64,000 nucleotides of DNA from Thioalbus denitrificans (GTDB lineage: Bacteria; Pseudomonadota; Gammaproteobacteria; DSM-26407), in the NCBI RefSeq assembly GCF_003337735.1, contig NZ_QPJY01000004.1, forward strand, positions 82,561 through 146,560, given 5' to 3'. The notes below the pieces were generated by a model that made no database searches, was not told the origin of the DNA, and was given only the letters and a program-made list of their open reading frames with translations. The position numbers were made by a program, and so were the translations under genes. Positions 29,304-39,461 of the stretch are shown here, one piece after another; the stretch's first letter is position 1; every line of letters begins with the position of its first letter.

Positions 29304-32231
29304 ATGAAAAGAATGCTGATAAACGCAACTCAGCAGGAAGAGTTGCGCGTGGCCCTGGTGGACGGGCAGAAACTCTACGACCTGGACATCGAACTCCGCT
29401 CCCGGGAGCAGAAAAAAGCCAACATCTACAAGGGACGCATCACCCGCGTCGAGCCCAGCCTCGAGGCGGCCTTTGTCGACTACGGGGCCGAACGTCACGG
29501 CTTCCTTCCCCTCAAGGAAGTGGAACGCAGCTACTTCCGCAAGACCCCGGAATCCGGCGGTCGCGTCAACATCCGGGACGTGCTCCAGGAAGGCCAGGAG
29601 CTGGTGGTCCAGATCGACAAGGAGGAGCGCGGCACCAAGGGTGCGGCCCTCACCACCTTCATCAGCCTCGCTGGCCGCTACCTGGTCCTGATGCCCAACA
29701 ATCCCCGCGCCGGGGGCATCTCGCGCCGCATCGAGGGCGAGGACCGCACCGAGATGCGCGAGGCGATGAGCTCGCTGGAGATTCCTCCGGGCATGGGCCT
29801 CATCCTGCGCACCGCCGGCGTGGGCAAGAGCGCCGAGGAGCTGCAGTGGGACCTCGATTACCTGCTGCACCTGTGGGAGGCCATCAGCCAGGCCGCCAGC
29901 GACAAGAAGGCGCCGTTCCTGGTCTACCAGGAAAGCAACATCATCATCCGGGCCATCCGTGACTACCTGCGCAAGGACATCGGCGAGATCCTCATCGACG
30001 ACGACGGGGTCTACCGGCAGGCGCAGGAGTTCATGCAGCAGGTGATGCCCCACAACCTGAGCAAGGTCAAGCGCTACACCGACTCCACCCCGCTGTTCAC
30101 CCGCTTCCAGATCGAGAGCCAGATCGAGTCGGCATTCCAGCGCGAGGTGCGCCTGCCTTCGGGCGGCGCCATCGTCATCGATCACACCGAGGCGCTGGTA
30201 TCCATCGATATCAACTCCGCCAAGGCCACCAAGGGTGGCGATATCGAGGAGACGGCGCTCAACACCAACCTGGAAGCCGCGGACGAGGTCGCCCGCCAGC
30301 TGCGCCTGCGCGATGTGGGCGGCCTGGTGGTCATCGACTTTATCGACATGACCCCGGCCCGCAACCAGCGCGAGGTGGAGAACCGGCTGCGCGATGCGCT
30401 GAAGGTGGATCGCGCCCGCGTGCAGGTCGGCCGCATCTCCCGCTTCGGCCTGCTGGAGATGTCACGCCAGCGCCTGCGCCCGTCGCTGGGCGAATCCAGC
30501 CACGTGGTCTGTCCCCGCTGCGAGGGTCAGGGCACCATCCGCAGCATCGAATCCCTCTCCCTGTCCATCATCCGCCTGGTCGAGGAAGAGGCGATGAAGG
30601 ACAACACCGGTCAGGTGGTGGTCCAGGTGCCCGTGGAGGTGGGAACCTTCCTCCTCAACGAGAAGCGCGCCGCGGTGTCCCAGATCGAGGCGCACAACGG
30701 GATCCGCGTCCTGATACTGCCCAACCCCCACATGCACACGCCCCACTTCGAACTGGAGCGTACCCGCCGGGACGACAGCCAGGCCCAGGCACCGCTCACC
30801 CCGAGCCACCGCCTGATCAGCGAGCCGGAGGCACCAAGCCTCCCCGCCGCCGCCGGCAGCCGCGCGACGGCCGATGAGCCCGCCGTGAAGACCGTGGCGC
30901 CGCCCATGCCGGCCCCCGCACCGGCGCCGCAGAGCGAGGCGCCGGCCACGCAGCCCGGGGAGACCCGGACCCATCCCAGCGGTGGTTTCATCCGCCGTTT
31001 CTGGTCGAGCCTGTTCGGCGGCACCGAAGAGGAAGCCGCCGCGGAAGGCGCCACCACCGGGGAGCCGGCGGCAAAACCGCGCCCGGCTCCGGCCAGGGCA
31101 CGGGCTGCGGACACCGACGAACCCCGGAGCCGCGGCGGGCGTGAGCGTGGCGGAAACGGCGGCCGGGAGCGTGCCTCCGGCCGCGGGCGCAGCGGCGGAG
31201 AACGCCAGGAAACCGGGGAGCGGGGTGAGCGCGGCCGTCGTGGACGTACGGCAGAAGGCCGCGGCGGACAGGAGGCCGCGCCGTCCCCCGCGGAGCGGAA
31301 GACCGCCCAGGGCGACAAGCCCGCAGTCCCGGCCAGGGCCGACGAGAGCGGCGACGAGTCCCGCAGTGATTCGCGCAGCGGTGCCCGTCGTGGCCGCCGG
31401 GGCGGCCGTCGTCGGCGCCGTTCGGACAGTGGCGAGGGCGCTACGGAGCAGCAGGCCGGCGCGACGAACAATGCCGGCGTTGACGCGGAGACCCGTGAAC
31501 GGCCCTCCGCCCAGCCCGGGAAGAAGCCCAACGAGGAACCCGCTCGCGGCGGCGCCCCCAGCACCGACTCCGGGAGTACCGAGGGGAAGGCGGGCCAGGA
31601 CCGGCCCGAGGACGGAGAAGGCGGGGAGCGTCCGTCCCGACGCCGTTCCCGGCGCCGGCCCCAGGATCGGAGACGCGACGAGAGCGGCCAGGGCGGACCG
31701 GGAGAGGGTTCGACCGAGGGCTCCGTACCGCGTACGGCCTCCGAAACGGCTGATCACAGCCCGCCGGGCCGGGAACCGGCGGAGAATCGTACGCCCGCAG
31801 CCGACATCCCGCCTGTAGGCGAGCCCCGCTCCACGACCCCGGTTGCCCCGGCGCCTGCCGCCCCGGTTCCGGCGGAGTCCAGGCCCGCGGCTCCGGCCCC
31901 CGCGGCTCCGGCCCCGGCCGCACCGGCTCCGGCCCCCGCGGCACCGAAGCCCGCCGCCCCGGCGCCTGCCGCCCCGGCTCCGGCGGAGTCCAGGCCCGCG
32001 GCTCCGGCCCCGGCCGCACCGGCTCCGGCCCCCGCGGCGCCGAAGCCCACCGCTCCGGCGCCTTCCGCCCCGGCTCCGGCGGAGTCCGGGCCCGCGGCTC
32101 CGGCCCCGAACACGCCGACTCCGGCCCCCGCGGCACCGAAGCCCGCCGCCCCAGTCAAGGATCGGTCCGAGAGAACGGAACAGCCGGGCTCCGTCGAGTC
32201 TGCGCCCAAGCCGACCAGCCAGGGCGAGTAG
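29304..32231 (+). CDS. rne: Ribonuclease E
   Basis: A 975-residue endoribonuclease, central in mRNA decay and rRNA/tRNA maturation. The catalytic half has the S1 domain (about 38-120), DNase I-like aspartates D302 and D345 and the Zn-link CPRC (C403, C406), each one residue off E. coli numbering. From about residue 520 the protein is disordered: an RG-rich stretch (about 610-720) likely to bind RNA, then a Pro/Ala-rich tail encoded by near-identical DNA repeats (starts at 31851, 31962 and 32058). ATG at 29304 gives the canonical [10 protein letters not shown]. Followed by a strong terminator. Confidence 0.97.
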   Translation: MKRMLINATQQEELRVALVDGQKLYDLDIELRSREQKKANIYKGRITRVEPSLEAAFVDYGAERHGFLPLKEVERSYFRKTPESGGRVNIRDVLQEGQELVVQIDKEERGTKGAALTTFISLAGRYLVLMPNNPRAGGISRRIEGEDRTEMREAMSSLEIPPGMGLILRTAGVGKSAEELQWDLDYLLHLWEAISQAASDKKAPFLVYQESNIIIRAIRDYLRKDIGEILIDDDGVYRQAQEFMQQVMPHNLSKVKRYTDSTPLFTRFQIESQIESAFQREVRLPSGGAIVIDHTEALVSIDINSAKATKGGDIEETALNTNLEAADEVARQLRLRDVGGLVVIDFIDMTPARNQREVENRLRDALKVDRARVQVGRISRFGLLEMSRQRLRPSLGESSHVVCPRCEGQGTIRSIESLSLSIIRLVEEEAMKDNTGQVVVQVPVEVGTFLLNEKRAAVSQIEAHNGIRVLILPNPHMHTPHFELERTRRDDSQAQAPLTPSHRLISEPEAPSLPAAAGSRATADEPAVKTVAPPMPAPAPAPQSEAPATQPGETRTHPSGGFIRRFWSSLFGGTEEEAAAEGATTGEPAAKPRPAPARARAADTDEPRSRGGRERGGNGGRERASGRGRSGGERQETGERGERGRRGRTAEGRGGQEAAPSPAERKTAQGDKPAVPARADESGDESRSDSRSGARRGRRGGRRRRRSDSGEGATEQQAGATNNAGVDAETRERPSAQPGKKPNEEPARGGAPSTDSGSTEGKAGQDRPEDGEGGERPSRRRSRRRPQDRRRDESGQGGPGEGSTEGSVPRTASETADHSPPGREPAENRTPAADIPPVGEPRSTTPVAPAPAAPVPAESRPAAPAPAAPAPAAPAPAPAAPKPAAPAPAAPAPAESRPAAPAPAAPAPAPAAPKPTAPAPSAPAPAESGPAAPAPNTPTPAPAAPKPAAPVKDRSERTEQPGSVESAPKPTSQGE
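31849..32153 (+). repeat. Pro/Ala-coding tandem repeats in the rne 3' end
   Basis: Three imperfect copies beginning GCGCCT at 31851, 31962 and 32058 (periods 111 and 96 bp, both multiples of 3) encode [24 protein letters not shown] sequence. In-frame expansion or contraction is possible without disrupting the reading frame. Confidence 0.85.
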
Positions 32232-32246
32232 CAGTCGATGCATATA

Positions 32247-32276
32247 GGCCCCGGTGCCATACACCGGGGCCTTTTT
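32247..32276 (+). terminator. Rho-independent terminator of rne
   Basis: Perfect 10-bp stem GGCCCCGGTG / CACCGGGGCC with loop CCATA followed by TTTTT, 15 bases after the rne stop. Confidence 0.95.
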
Positions 32277-32305
32277 CTGCGCCCCGTTCCGGGGCGAACC
32301 GTCCG

Positions 32306-32791
32306 TTACCGTTCCAGGTGGCGCTCGCGCAGCGTCTGCAGAAGTCCATCGGCGGCCGCTTCCACCAGGTCCAGCACCTGCTCGAAGCCGGTGGGACCGC
32401 CATAGTAGGGATCGGGCACCTCGGCCACGCCCATGTGGGGCGCGAAGTCCAGAAACATGCCGAGCTTGTGGCTGGCGTGGGCCGGACTGAGCGATTCAAG
32501 AATGCGGTAGTTGTCCCGGTCCATCGCGAGGATGTAGTCGAAGCGGTCGAAGTCGGCCGCCTCCACCTGCCGGGCGCGCAGGTCCGCCAGGTCGACACCG
32601 CGGCTCCGCGCCGCCTGCTGCGTACGGCGATCGGGCGCTTCGCCCAGGTGGTAGGCATGGGTACCGGCCGAGTCGATCCGGATCACATCCCCGTAGCCCG
32701 CCTCCTCCACCAGCCGCCGGAACACGCCGTGAGCCGTGGGTGAACGGCAGATGTTGCCCATGCAGACGAAGAGAATACTGATTCTTTTCAT
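32306..32791 (-). CDS. Low-molecular-weight protein-tyrosine phosphatase
   Basis: A 161-residue LMW-PTP. The phosphate loop C10-MGNIC-R16 (CX5R) follows the first strand, and the general acid is D127 in VPDPYYGG. Family members dephosphorylate bacterial tyrosine kinases or other small phosphoesters. It ends the lpxK-ycaR-kdsB-ptp operon, 26 bp after kdsB, the same order as in Pseudomonas, where murB follows; no murB is present here before rne. Confidence 0.92.
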   Translation of the reverse strand: MKRISILFVCMGNICRSPTAHGVFRRLVEEAGYGDVIRIDSAGTHAYHLGEAPDRRTQQAARSRGVDLADLRARQVEAADFDRFDYILAMDRDNYRILESLSPAHASHKLGMFLDFAPHMGVAEVPDPYYGGPTGFEQVLDLVEAAADGLLQTLRERHLER

Positions 32792-32817
32792 GACGCGCTC
32801 AAGCTCTCAATCCGGTT

Positions 32818-33585
32818 TCACCCCAGCGCCCGGCGCACCCGCTCCAGGTCCGCTTCGGTGTCCACCCCCGCCGGCGGCCGCATATGTGCCTCGGCCACGT
32901 GGATGCGCCGTCCCTGCCACAGCACCCGCAGCTGCTCCAGCGCCTCGCTGTGTTCAAGGGCGCAGCCCGGCCAGGCGACATACTCGCGCAGAAAGCCCGC
33001 CCGGTAGGCGTAGATGCCGAGGTGGCGGTAGTGACCCGCCCCCTCCGGCAGCGCCTCGGGCGCTGCGGCGAAGGCGTCGCGCTCCCAGGGGATGGGCGCA
33101 CGGCTGAAGTAGAGGGCGTAGCCGGCGTGGTCGAACACCACTTTCACCACGTTGGGATTGAACAGTTCCTCCGCCGTGCGGATGGGTTCGCACAGGGTCG
33201 CCACACCGGCATCTCCATGACATTCGAGGTTGGCCGCCACCTGGGCCACGTTCTCCGGCGGCATCTGCGGCTCGTCCCCCTGGACATTGACGATGACATC
33301 CCCGGCCGCGCAGCCGAGCTGCTCCACCGCCTCGGCGAGGCGATCGGTACCGGAGCGGTGGCTGGCGGCGGTCATGATCACCCGGGCACCGAAACCCTCC
33401 GCCGCTCTGCGGATGCGTTCGTCGTCGGTGGCAATCACCACCTCATCCGCCCCGCTCGCGCGGGCCCGCTCCCAGACGTGCTGGAGCATGGGACGGCCGG
33501 CGATCTCCAGTAGCGGCTTGCCCGGCAGGCGGGTGGAAGCGTAGCGGGCGGGGATGATGACCCGGAAGCGGGGTCTGACGGTCAT
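32818..33585 (-). CDS. kdsB: 3-deoxy-manno-octulosonate cytidylyltransferase
   Basis: A 255-residue enzyme activating Kdo with CTP to CMP-Kdo for lipid A-core assembly. N-terminal [16 protein letters not shown] is the nucleotide-binding signature; [12 protein letters not shown] and [12 protein letters not shown] are characteristic. Lies between ycaR and the tyrosine phosphatase gene on the same strand, with 107 bp to ycaR. Confidence 0.96.
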   Translation of the reverse strand: MTVRPRFRVIIPARYASTRLPGKPLLEIAGRPMLQHVWERARASGADEVVIATDDERIRRAAEGFGARVIMTAASHRSGTDRLAEAVEQLGCAAGDVIVNVQGDEPQMPPENVAQVAANLECHGDAGVATLCEPIRTAEELFNPNVVKVVFDHAGYALYFSRAPIPWERDAFAAAPEALPEGAGHYRHLGIYAYRAGFLREYVAWPGCALEHSEALEQLRVLWQGRRIHVAEAHMRPPAGVDTEADLERVRRALG

Positions 33586-33692
33586 GGCTCGGTCTCAATC
33601 CAGGTGCGATCGGGGCTCGGGAAGCAGCGGGGGGAACAGGGCGACGCGGACACGTTTCCATCCGGCTCCCGGCCGCCACCCCGCCGTCGCGG

Positions 33693-33872
33693 TCAGATCT
33701 CCTCGTCGGGCTCCAGGTGCCGCGCCTCCGACTCCAGCATCACCGGGATATCGTCCCGGATCGGGTAGGCCAGACGATCGGCCTTGCAGATGAGTTCCTG
33801 GGCCCTCTTGTCGTAGGCCAGGGGCCCCTTGCAGACGGGGCAAACGAGAATCTCTAGGAGTTTACTGTCCAT
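33693..33872 (-). CDS. Trm112/YcaR-family small protein
   Basis: A 59-residue protein of the UPF0434/Trm112 family, as in E. coli YcaR (60 residues). A CxxC (CPVCKGPL) near residue 12 and one further cysteine ([20 protein letters not shown]) suggest a zinc-ribbon-like fold. Function unproven in bacteria. ATG at 33872 has GAGAGG upstream and overlaps the lpxK end by 11 bp, so translation is coupled. Confidence 0.92.
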   Translation of the reverse strand: MDSKLLEILVCPVCKGPLAYDKRAQELICKADRLAYPIRDDIPVMLESEARHLEPDEEI

Positions 33873-34956
33873 TGCCAGCCTCTCTGTCGCTGCACGTGCG
33901 GGTGGTGTCCCGTTGCGCGCCATCGATGCGGTTCAACAACTGCAGCAGCCGCTGGCCGAAGGCCGGCGCGAGCTCGGCATCCACCGGCAGATACCACTGG
34001 TTGTCCACCGCGAAACGTTCGCATTTTACCGCATCCTTCTCGGTCATCAGTACCGGACGACCGTCCCCGAAAGCGAGATCGGAGGCCAGGTAGCGGTGAT
34101 GATCGGGGAACGGGTGCTCCATGACCCGGATGCCGCGATCACGCAGCGCCTGGAAGAAGCGCCCGGGGTTGCCGACGCCCGCCACGGCGTGCACCTCGCG
34201 GCTCATGAAGGCACCGATCCGCAGTGGCTCTCCCCCCGCCAGGGGCACCAGCGTCTCACCCCGGTAGGTCATGGGAAACTCGCCCTGCAGGGCCCCGCCG
34301 CTGGTGACGACCAGATCGACCTCCTCCAGACGCCGGGCGGGCTCGCGCAGTGGGCCCGCGGGCAGGCAACGGCCGTTGCCCAGGCGACGGGTGCCGTCCA
34401 TTACCGCAATCTCCACATCCCGGGCCAGACGGTAGTGCTGCAGCCCGTCATCGCTGATCACCACATCGCAGCGGTTGTGGGCCAGCAACGCCGCGACGGC
34501 GGCCGGCCGATCCGGGCCCACGGCCATGGGACAGCCGGTGTTGCGGGAGATGAGCAGCGCCTCGTCCCCCACCACCCCCGGGTCGCTGTCGGGACGCACC
34601 TGCTGGGGATAGCTCCGCGCCCGCCCCCCGTAGCCGCGGCTGACGATGCCGGGCCGGTAGCCGGCCGCCAGGAGAAAGTGCGCCAGCCAGATGACCAGCG
34701 GCGTCTTGCCCGTTCCGCCCACGGTGAGGTTGCCCACGACGATGACGGGCACGGGGAACCGGCGGACGCCGAGAATGCCCCGCCCATGGAGCCAGCGGCG
34801 CAGCGTCGCGACGCGGCACACCAGCCAGGACAGGGGCAGCAGCAGCGTGGAGAGAGGGCCGCCCCGGTACCAGGCCCGCTCCAGGGCCGCCGGCAGACCC
34901 CCGCTCCCCGTCGGCCTGCCCACCCCCCGCTCACCGTGCATGGTGCGCTCGGTCAC
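33862..34956 (-). CDS. lpxK: Tetraacyldisaccharide 4'-kinase
   Basis: A 364-residue inner-membrane-associated kinase phosphorylating the lipid A precursor at the 4' position. An N-terminal amphipathic/hydrophobic segment (about 34-48, [17 protein letters not shown]) precedes the P-loop [14 protein letters not shown]. Later [15 protein letters not shown] and [12 protein letters not shown] motifs are typical. A GTG start at 34956 overlaps the exbD stop; ATG at 34941 is an alternative. Somewhat longer than E. coli LpxK (328). Confidence 0.95.
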   Translation of the reverse strand: MTERTMHGERGVGRPTGSGGLPAALERAWYRGGPLSTLLLPLSWLVCRVATLRRWLHGRGILGVRRFPVPVIVVGNLTVGGTGKTPLVIWLAHFLLAAGYRPGIVSRGYGGRARSYPQQVRPDSDPGVVGDEALLISRNTGCPMAVGPDRPAAVAALLAHNRCDVVISDDGLQHYRLARDVEIAVMDGTRRLGNGRCLPAGPLREPARRLEEVDLVVTSGGALQGEFPMTYRGETLVPLAGGEPLRIGAFMSREVHAVAGVGNPGRFFQALRDRGIRVMEHPFPDHHRYLASDLAFGDGRPVLMTEKDAVKCERFAVDNQWYLPVDAELAPAFGQRLLQLLNRIDGAQRDTTRTCSDREAGNGQ

Positions 34957-35369
34957 GGCTCCGTGCGCTGGGTGGCCACGCGCAGATGAACGAAGCCGAG
35001 CCGGCCGGCAACGTCCATGGCCGTAACCACCGCCTGGTGGGGAGTCTTGGCATCGGCCACGATGAGCACCGGGCGATCGGTGTCGGTTCCGCCCACCTTC
35101 TCGATGGCCCGCATGAGGGTCTCGGGCTGGGTGTTGATGAGGGCCTGGTCGTTGACGTAGTAGCGCCCTTCCGCGTCCACCTGGATCTCCACCGCGTTGT
35201 CGCTGGCCGCGCCGGCCTCGGCCGAGGCCTGGGGCAGCTCGATGCGCACCTGCGTTTCGCGGTTGAAGGTGGTGGAGACCATGAAGAAAATCAGCAGCAG
35301 CAGCACCACGTCGATGAGCGAGGTGATGTTGATGTCCGGGTCGTCCCGGCGGGCGCGGCGGAAGTTCAC
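34953..35369 (-). CDS. exbD: ExbD/TolR-family biopolymer transport protein
   Basis: A 138-residue protein with one transmembrane helix (about 15-34, ITSLIDVVLLLLIFFMVSTTF) containing the functional aspartate D20, and a periplasmic peptidoglycan-facing domain. With the ExbB-like partner it forms a proton-driven motor. Given its place beside comEC and lpxK (as in Pseudomonas), the energised client is unknown; no TonB gene is adjacent. GTG start at 35369 overlaps the exbB stop. Confidence 0.92.
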   Translation of the reverse strand: MNFRRARRDDPDINITSLIDVVLLLLIFFMVSTTFNRETQVRIELPQASAEAGAASDNAVEIQVDAEGRYYVNDQALINTQPETLMRAIEKVGGTDTDRPVLIVADAKTPHQAVVTAMDVAGRLGFVHLRVATQRTEP

Positions 35370-35998
35370 GCCTCCCGCTCCCCGGGCTCCCGCTCCCGCT
35401 CGCCGTGCAGCACCTCCACCATCTTCAGCGCTTCCTGTTCCATGGTGACCACCAGCGCGTCCACGCGGCCGCGGAAGTAGCGGTAGAACATGAGGCTGGG
35501 GATGGCCACGGTAAGGCCGGCCGCGGTGGTGATGAGCGCCTCGGAGATGCCGCCAGCCAGCGCGGCGGGGTTGCCGACACCGAGGGCGGTGATGGTATTG
35601 AAGACCTTGATCATGCCCACCACCGTGCCCAGCAGCCCCAGCAGCGGGGTGATGGCGGCGATGGTGCCCAGCGAGTTGAGATAGCGTTCGAGGTCCATGG
35701 CCACGTGGCGGCCCACCTCCTCGATGCTCTCCTTCATCACCTCGCGGTCATGCTCGCGGTTCACCAGCCCGGCGGCGAGTACCCTGCCCAGGTGGGAATT
35801 GCGGCGCAGGCTGGCGATATGCTTCGCGTCCAGTTGGCCCTGGCGGGCCAGGTTCCAGGCCTGGGCCACCAGGTGGCGGGGGCAGACCCGGCCGCCGCGC
35901 AGCGCCCAGAAACGCTCCAGGATGATGGCCAGCGCCACCACCGAGCAGAGGATGATGGGCAGCATGATCCAGCCGCCCGATTTCACCAGTTCCCACAC
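35366..35998 (-). CDS. exbB: ExbB/TolQ/MotA-family proton channel protein
   Basis: A 210-residue inner-membrane protein with three transmembrane helices: about 8-27, then the hallmark pair at about 112-135 (LGTIAAITPLLGLLGTVVGMI) and 153-178. Forms the proton channel with ExbD. GTG start at 35998 with AGGAGGT 9-10 bases upstream. Overlaps exbD by 4 bp and is 368 bp from nothing else: comEC ends 80 bp downstream of the start region on the same strand, i.e. upstream in transcription. Confidence 0.92.
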   Translation of the reverse strand: MWELVKSGGWIMLPIILCSVVALAIILERFWALRGGRVCPRHLVAQAWNLARQGQLDAKHIASLRRNSHLGRVLAAGLVNREHDREVMKESIEEVGRHVAMDLERYLNSLGTIAAITPLLGLLGTVVGMIKVFNTITALGVGNPAALAGGISEALITTAAGLTVAIPSLMFYRYFRGRVDALVVTMEQEALKMVEVLHGEREREPGEREA

Positions 35999-36079
35999 GT
36001 TCGACGTGACCTCCTGTTGAGTGGTGCTAACTCTACCATAAACGCCGGAACCGCCGATGGACCCGCGCCGGGCGGATGT

Positions 36080-38395
36080 TCAGTCCGCATGCCAGTAACG
36101 CCGGGCCGTCTCCCGGTGGCGGCGCACCGTCATCCCTCCCCGCCCCGCCGGCGGCAATGTGAGGAGGATGGCGCCGCTGGCGGCGGTGACCAGCCCGCGG
36201 GCGCCTACGGCCTCGTAGCGGGCCACCACCGGCGGACGGGGGAAGCCGAAGCGGTTGCGGTAGCCGGCGGAGTAGATGGCCAGCCGCGGCCGCACGGCGG
36301 CTACGAAGTCCGCCCCGGACGAGGTTTCGCTGCCATGGTGCGGCACCACGAGGGCATCCGCGGCAATGGCCTCCCGGTGCCGCTCCAGCAGTCGCGCCTC
36401 GCCCCGCGCCTCCAGATCGCCGCCCAGCAGCAGGCTGGCACCGCCGCTCGCCACCCGCAGCACGCAGGTGGCGGCGTTGTCACGCCACGAGCCGTCGCCC
36501 GGCGGATGGAGCATCCTGAACTCCACTCCGTCCCAGCGCCAGCTCATGCCGTCCCTGCAGGCCTCGGCGCCCGCGACCGTGGCCGCCGCCGCGCCGCCGC
36601 CGAGAATCCGGCCGGGCGGATAGGCCCGGATCAGGCTGTCCGCCCCCCCCACATGGTCGCCGTCGCCGTGGCTCAGGATCAACAGGTCCGGATTGCCGGC
36701 GCCGATGGCGCGCAGGTAGGGAACCAGTACCCGCTCGCCCGCGTCGCTTCCGGGTCCGTAGCCGGGGCCGGTGTCATACACGAGCAGGTGCCCGTGGGTC
36801 CGCACCACCACCGCCAGCCCCTGGCCCACGTCGAGCACGGCCACCTCGGCCGCCCCCGGCGCCGGCGCCTGTCCGGCGGGCCACAGCAGCGGCAGCAGCC
36901 ACAGCATCCCCAGCCAGCGCCCGGGGATTCCCCGCGGTGCCAGCAGCAGGAACACGCCCGCGATGGCGAGGAGCACGGCCGCGGGCCCGGGCGCCGGGGC
37001 GCTCCACTGGGCCCACTCCAGCCCCGCGCCCCACTCCAGGCCCGCCCACAGCGGTGACAGCACGGCATGGGCGGCGCCGAGCAGCCAGGCGCCGGTCCCG
37101 GGCAGGATCACCAGCAACGCCGTGCCCGCCAGGGTCAGGGGTACCACCAGCAGTCCCATCCATGGCACCGCCACCAGGTTGGCCAGGGGCCCCACGAGGG
37201 AAACCCGCTGGAACAGCAGCAGGGTCAGCGGCGCCAGCGCCAGGAATACCGCCAGTTGCAGACGGGCGGACTGCAGCCAGCGGGAAGCACCGCCCCGACC
37301 CGCCAGGGCGAACAGGATGGCGGCCACGGCGCCGAAGGAGAGCCAGAACCCTGAATCCAGCACGGCCAGCGGATCCAGGATCAGGATCAGCAGCAGCGCC
37401 AGGGCCAATCCCCGCCCGGGCCGCACCGGGCGCATCAGCAGCCGCGCCCCGAACAGCACCCCCAGCATGACCAGCGCCCGGGTGGTGGGCAGGGAGAACC
37501 CGGCCAGCGCGCTGTAGCCGGCCGCCGCCAGCAGCGCGGCGGCCGCGGCCGCCCGGGGCGCGGCACAGCGGAGGGCGAGGCGCCGGGAGAGACGCCAGCC
37601 ATGGAACGTCAGCCACCAGGCCAGTCCCGCCACCAGGCCCACGTGCAGGCCGGAGATGGCCACCAGGTGGCTGGTGCCGGTGCGGGTGAACACCTCCCAC
37701 TGGCGGGCACCGATGCCGCCGCGGGCGCCCACCGCCAGCGCGGCGAGGATGCCGCCCAGGGGCTGTTCCGCCAGCGCCGCCCCGATCCGGTCCAGCAGCC
37801 GCTCCCGCCACCCGTCGAGACTGTGGCCGGACGCCTCCAGGCGGCGGTTTTCAGGGTCCTCGCGGACATAGCCGGTGGCGCCGACACCGCGCCGGTGGAG
37901 CCAGGCCTCGTAGTCGAAACCGCCGGGGTTGAGCAGGCCGTGGGGGCGCTTCAGGCGCACGCGCAGCTGCCAGCGCTCCCCGGATCGCAGCCGCGGGGCG
38001 GTGCGGTACCAGGAGAGACGGATGCGTGAAGGGCCGTCGGCCAGCGCCGGATCGAGCCAGCGCTCCACCGCCAGCACGAAGCGCAGCACCCCGCCCCCAT
38101 GGTCCGGCAGCCCCTCCACCCGTCCCTCCACCAGGAGGTCCCTGCCTTCCAGGGCCTCCGGCAGTTGGGATCCGGCGCCCAGGACGGCGTGGAGCAGCGC
38201 CCACAGGAAGCCCGCCCCGAACAGCGCCGGCAGACGCCAGCGCGGCCGGCGCCAGGCCAGCCACGCCAGGACCGGCAGCGCGGCACACCAGCCCCCATGG
38301 GGCAGGGCCGGGAGCTGCTGGAGCAGCAGCACGCCCAGCAAGAAGGCGATCGTCCCTGACGCCAAGTTTCCTCCGCGGGAGCCTCCTGCTCCCAT
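36080..38395 (-). CDS. comEC: ComEC/Rec2 DNA-uptake channel
   Basis: A 771-residue polytopic membrane protein for single-stranded DNA import in transformation. Order: N-terminal hydrophobic pair, soluble OB-like DUF4131 region (about 80-190), Competence domain with many helices (about 205-500), then a metallo-beta-lactamase domain with HGDGDHVGG and a later PHHGSETSSG. The start is uncertain: ATG at 38395 has no clear ribosome site, while a TTG 30 bases further in follows GGAGGAAAC closely. Presence of comEC plus a ComEA-like gene suggests natural competence genes, not proof of competence. Confidence 0.93.
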   Translation of the reverse strand: MGAGGSRGGNLASGTIAFLLGVLLLQQLPALPHGGWCAALPVLAWLAWRRPRWRLPALFGAGFLWALLHAVLGAGSQLPEALEGRDLLVEGRVEGLPDHGGGVLRFVLAVERWLDPALADGPSRIRLSWYRTAPRLRSGERWQLRVRLKRPHGLLNPGGFDYEAWLHRRGVGATGYVREDPENRRLEASGHSLDGWRERLLDRIGAALAEQPLGGILAALAVGARGGIGARQWEVFTRTGTSHLVAISGLHVGLVAGLAWWLTFHGWRLSRRLALRCAAPRAAAAAALLAAAGYSALAGFSLPTTRALVMLGVLFGARLLMRPVRPGRGLALALLLILILDPLAVLDSGFWLSFGAVAAILFALAGRGGASRWLQSARLQLAVFLALAPLTLLLFQRVSLVGPLANLVAVPWMGLLVVPLTLAGTALLVILPGTGAWLLGAAHAVLSPLWAGLEWGAGLEWAQWSAPAPGPAAVLLAIAGVFLLLAPRGIPGRWLGMLWLLPLLWPAGQAPAPGAAEVAVLDVGQGLAVVVRTHGHLLVYDTGPGYGPGSDAGERVLVPYLRAIGAGNPDLLILSHGDGDHVGGADSLIRAYPPGRILGGGAAAATVAGAEACRDGMSWRWDGVEFRMLHPPGDGSWRDNAATCVLRVASGGASLLLGGDLEARGEARLLERHREAIAADALVVPHHGSETSSGADFVAAVRPRLAIYSAGYRNRFGFPRPPVVARYEAVGARGLVTAASGAILLTLPPAGRGGMTVRRHRETARRYWHAD

Positions 38396-38446
38396 GTTTC
38401 ACGCTCCCGGACCGTCCGGCCGGTGCGGGCCCGTCATCCGTTCGAT

Positions 38447-38730
38447 TTCACCACGAAGGCACGAAGGACACGAAGAAAGGACTCAAATGAAAAGACTTTT
38501 GTTATCCGCAGATTACGCAGATTACACGGATTTTTTCCAGTCAGACCACCGGGCCGTGTGCGCTTTCAGATGTGCCCATGAGGCATATACCTGGACTGGA
38601 ATCAGGAGGCATCAGAAGCCTGGTCAGTGGCAGGGCACTGAAAACAGTGCCATGTAATCTGCGTAATCTGCGTAATCTGCGGATAAAAGCTTTTCGGTGT
38701 TCTTCGTGTCCTTCGCGCCTTCGTGGTGAA
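38447..38730. repeat. Inverted short-tandem-repeat element E (two nested 9-bp arrays)
   Basis: Best-preserved nested copy. Outer arms CACGAAGGC-type at 38447-38479 and inverted at 38700-38730. Inner arms CGCAGATTA-type at 38516-38532 (two to three units) and inverted at 38656-38685 (three units plus). Linkers AAAAGACTTTT and AAAAGCTTTT. The core 38533-38655 (123 bp) ends with a small hairpin GGCACTG-AAAA-CAGTGCC. It occupies most of the 453-bp divergent comEC/DUF2062 spacer. No credible ORF; promoters not identified. Confidence 0.93.
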
Positions 38731-38848
38731 TACAAGCGCCGAATCCTGCGAATGCCGCGGTGTCCTGTAACCGGCCGGCAATGGCTTACGGACGAAAAAG
38801 TGTGGATAATGCCAGCTTCGTCAACTGGCGCCACGAGTTTCCGACGGC

Positions 38849-39361
38849 ATGCCGAAGCGGCTTCTGCGTCGATATCTGCCCGACCACCACAAGATCCGGA
38901 GCCACCGCCACCTGTCACGCTTCGGAAGCCGGCTCCACGATCCCAATCTCTGGCATCTCAACCGGCGCTCTGTGGCGGGTGCGGCGGCCATCGGCCTGTT
39001 CTGCGCCTTCCTGCCCATCCCCGGGCAGATGATCGTGGCCGCGGCGCTGGCCGTGGCGGTGCGGGTCAACCTGCCCATGTCGGTGGCCCTGGTCTGGCTC
39101 ACCAATCCGGTGACCATGCCGCCGGTCTATTTCTTCTGCTACAAGGTGGGCGCCTGGCTCCTGGGTCTCCCGGCACGCGCGGAACCCTTCGAGTTGAGCC
39201 TGACCTGGGTCCGCCACGAACTGGCCAGCGTCTGGGAACCCTTCCTGCTCGGCAGCCTGGTTTGTGGCCTCCTCTCCGCCGCCGCGGGCTATGGCCTGAT
39301 CCGGCTGATCTGGCGCTGGCAGGTGGTGCGCAGCTGGGAAGCGCGCAAGAGCCGTCGGTAG
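38849..39361 (+). CDS. DUF2062 membrane protein
   Basis: A 170-residue protein of the DUF2062 family, found across gammaproteobacteria near comEC or lol genes; function unknown. A basic N-terminus is followed by the family core RRSVAGAAAIGLFCAFLPIPGQM (about 40-62), WLTNPVTMPPVYFFCYKVGA (about 83-102) and a last helix at about 132-155 ending in basic residues. Hydrophobic segments suggest three to four inner-membrane helices. The ATG has only a weak ribosome site. Confidence 0.88.
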   Translation: MPKRLLRRYLPDHHKIRSHRHLSRFGSRLHDPNLWHLNRRSVAGAAAIGLFCAFLPIPGQMIVAAALAVAVRVNLPMSVALVWLTNPVTMPPVYFFCYKVGAWLLGLPARAEPFELSLTWVRHELASVWEPFLLGSLVCGLLSAAAGYGLIRLIWRWQVVRSWEARKSRR

Positions 39362-39461
39362 TCGTCCTGAACCGGCTTCCGGCCGCTCCCTGCGCCGTCA
39401 CCCCGGCACGCCCGGTGCCGTGTCGGACCCGTCACCCGCACGCCACCCGCGCCTCTTGCCA

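Noticed and set aside
28801..29307. 168-codon plus-strand frame in the rne leader
   Set aside because: Residue composition is random-like, no ribosome site, and overlapping frames of similar length exist on the other strand.
35366..35998. TolQ/TolR of the Tol-Pal system
   Set aside because: No tolA, tolB or pal nearby; context beside comEC and lpxK matches the Pseudomonas exbBD-like pair of unknown client.
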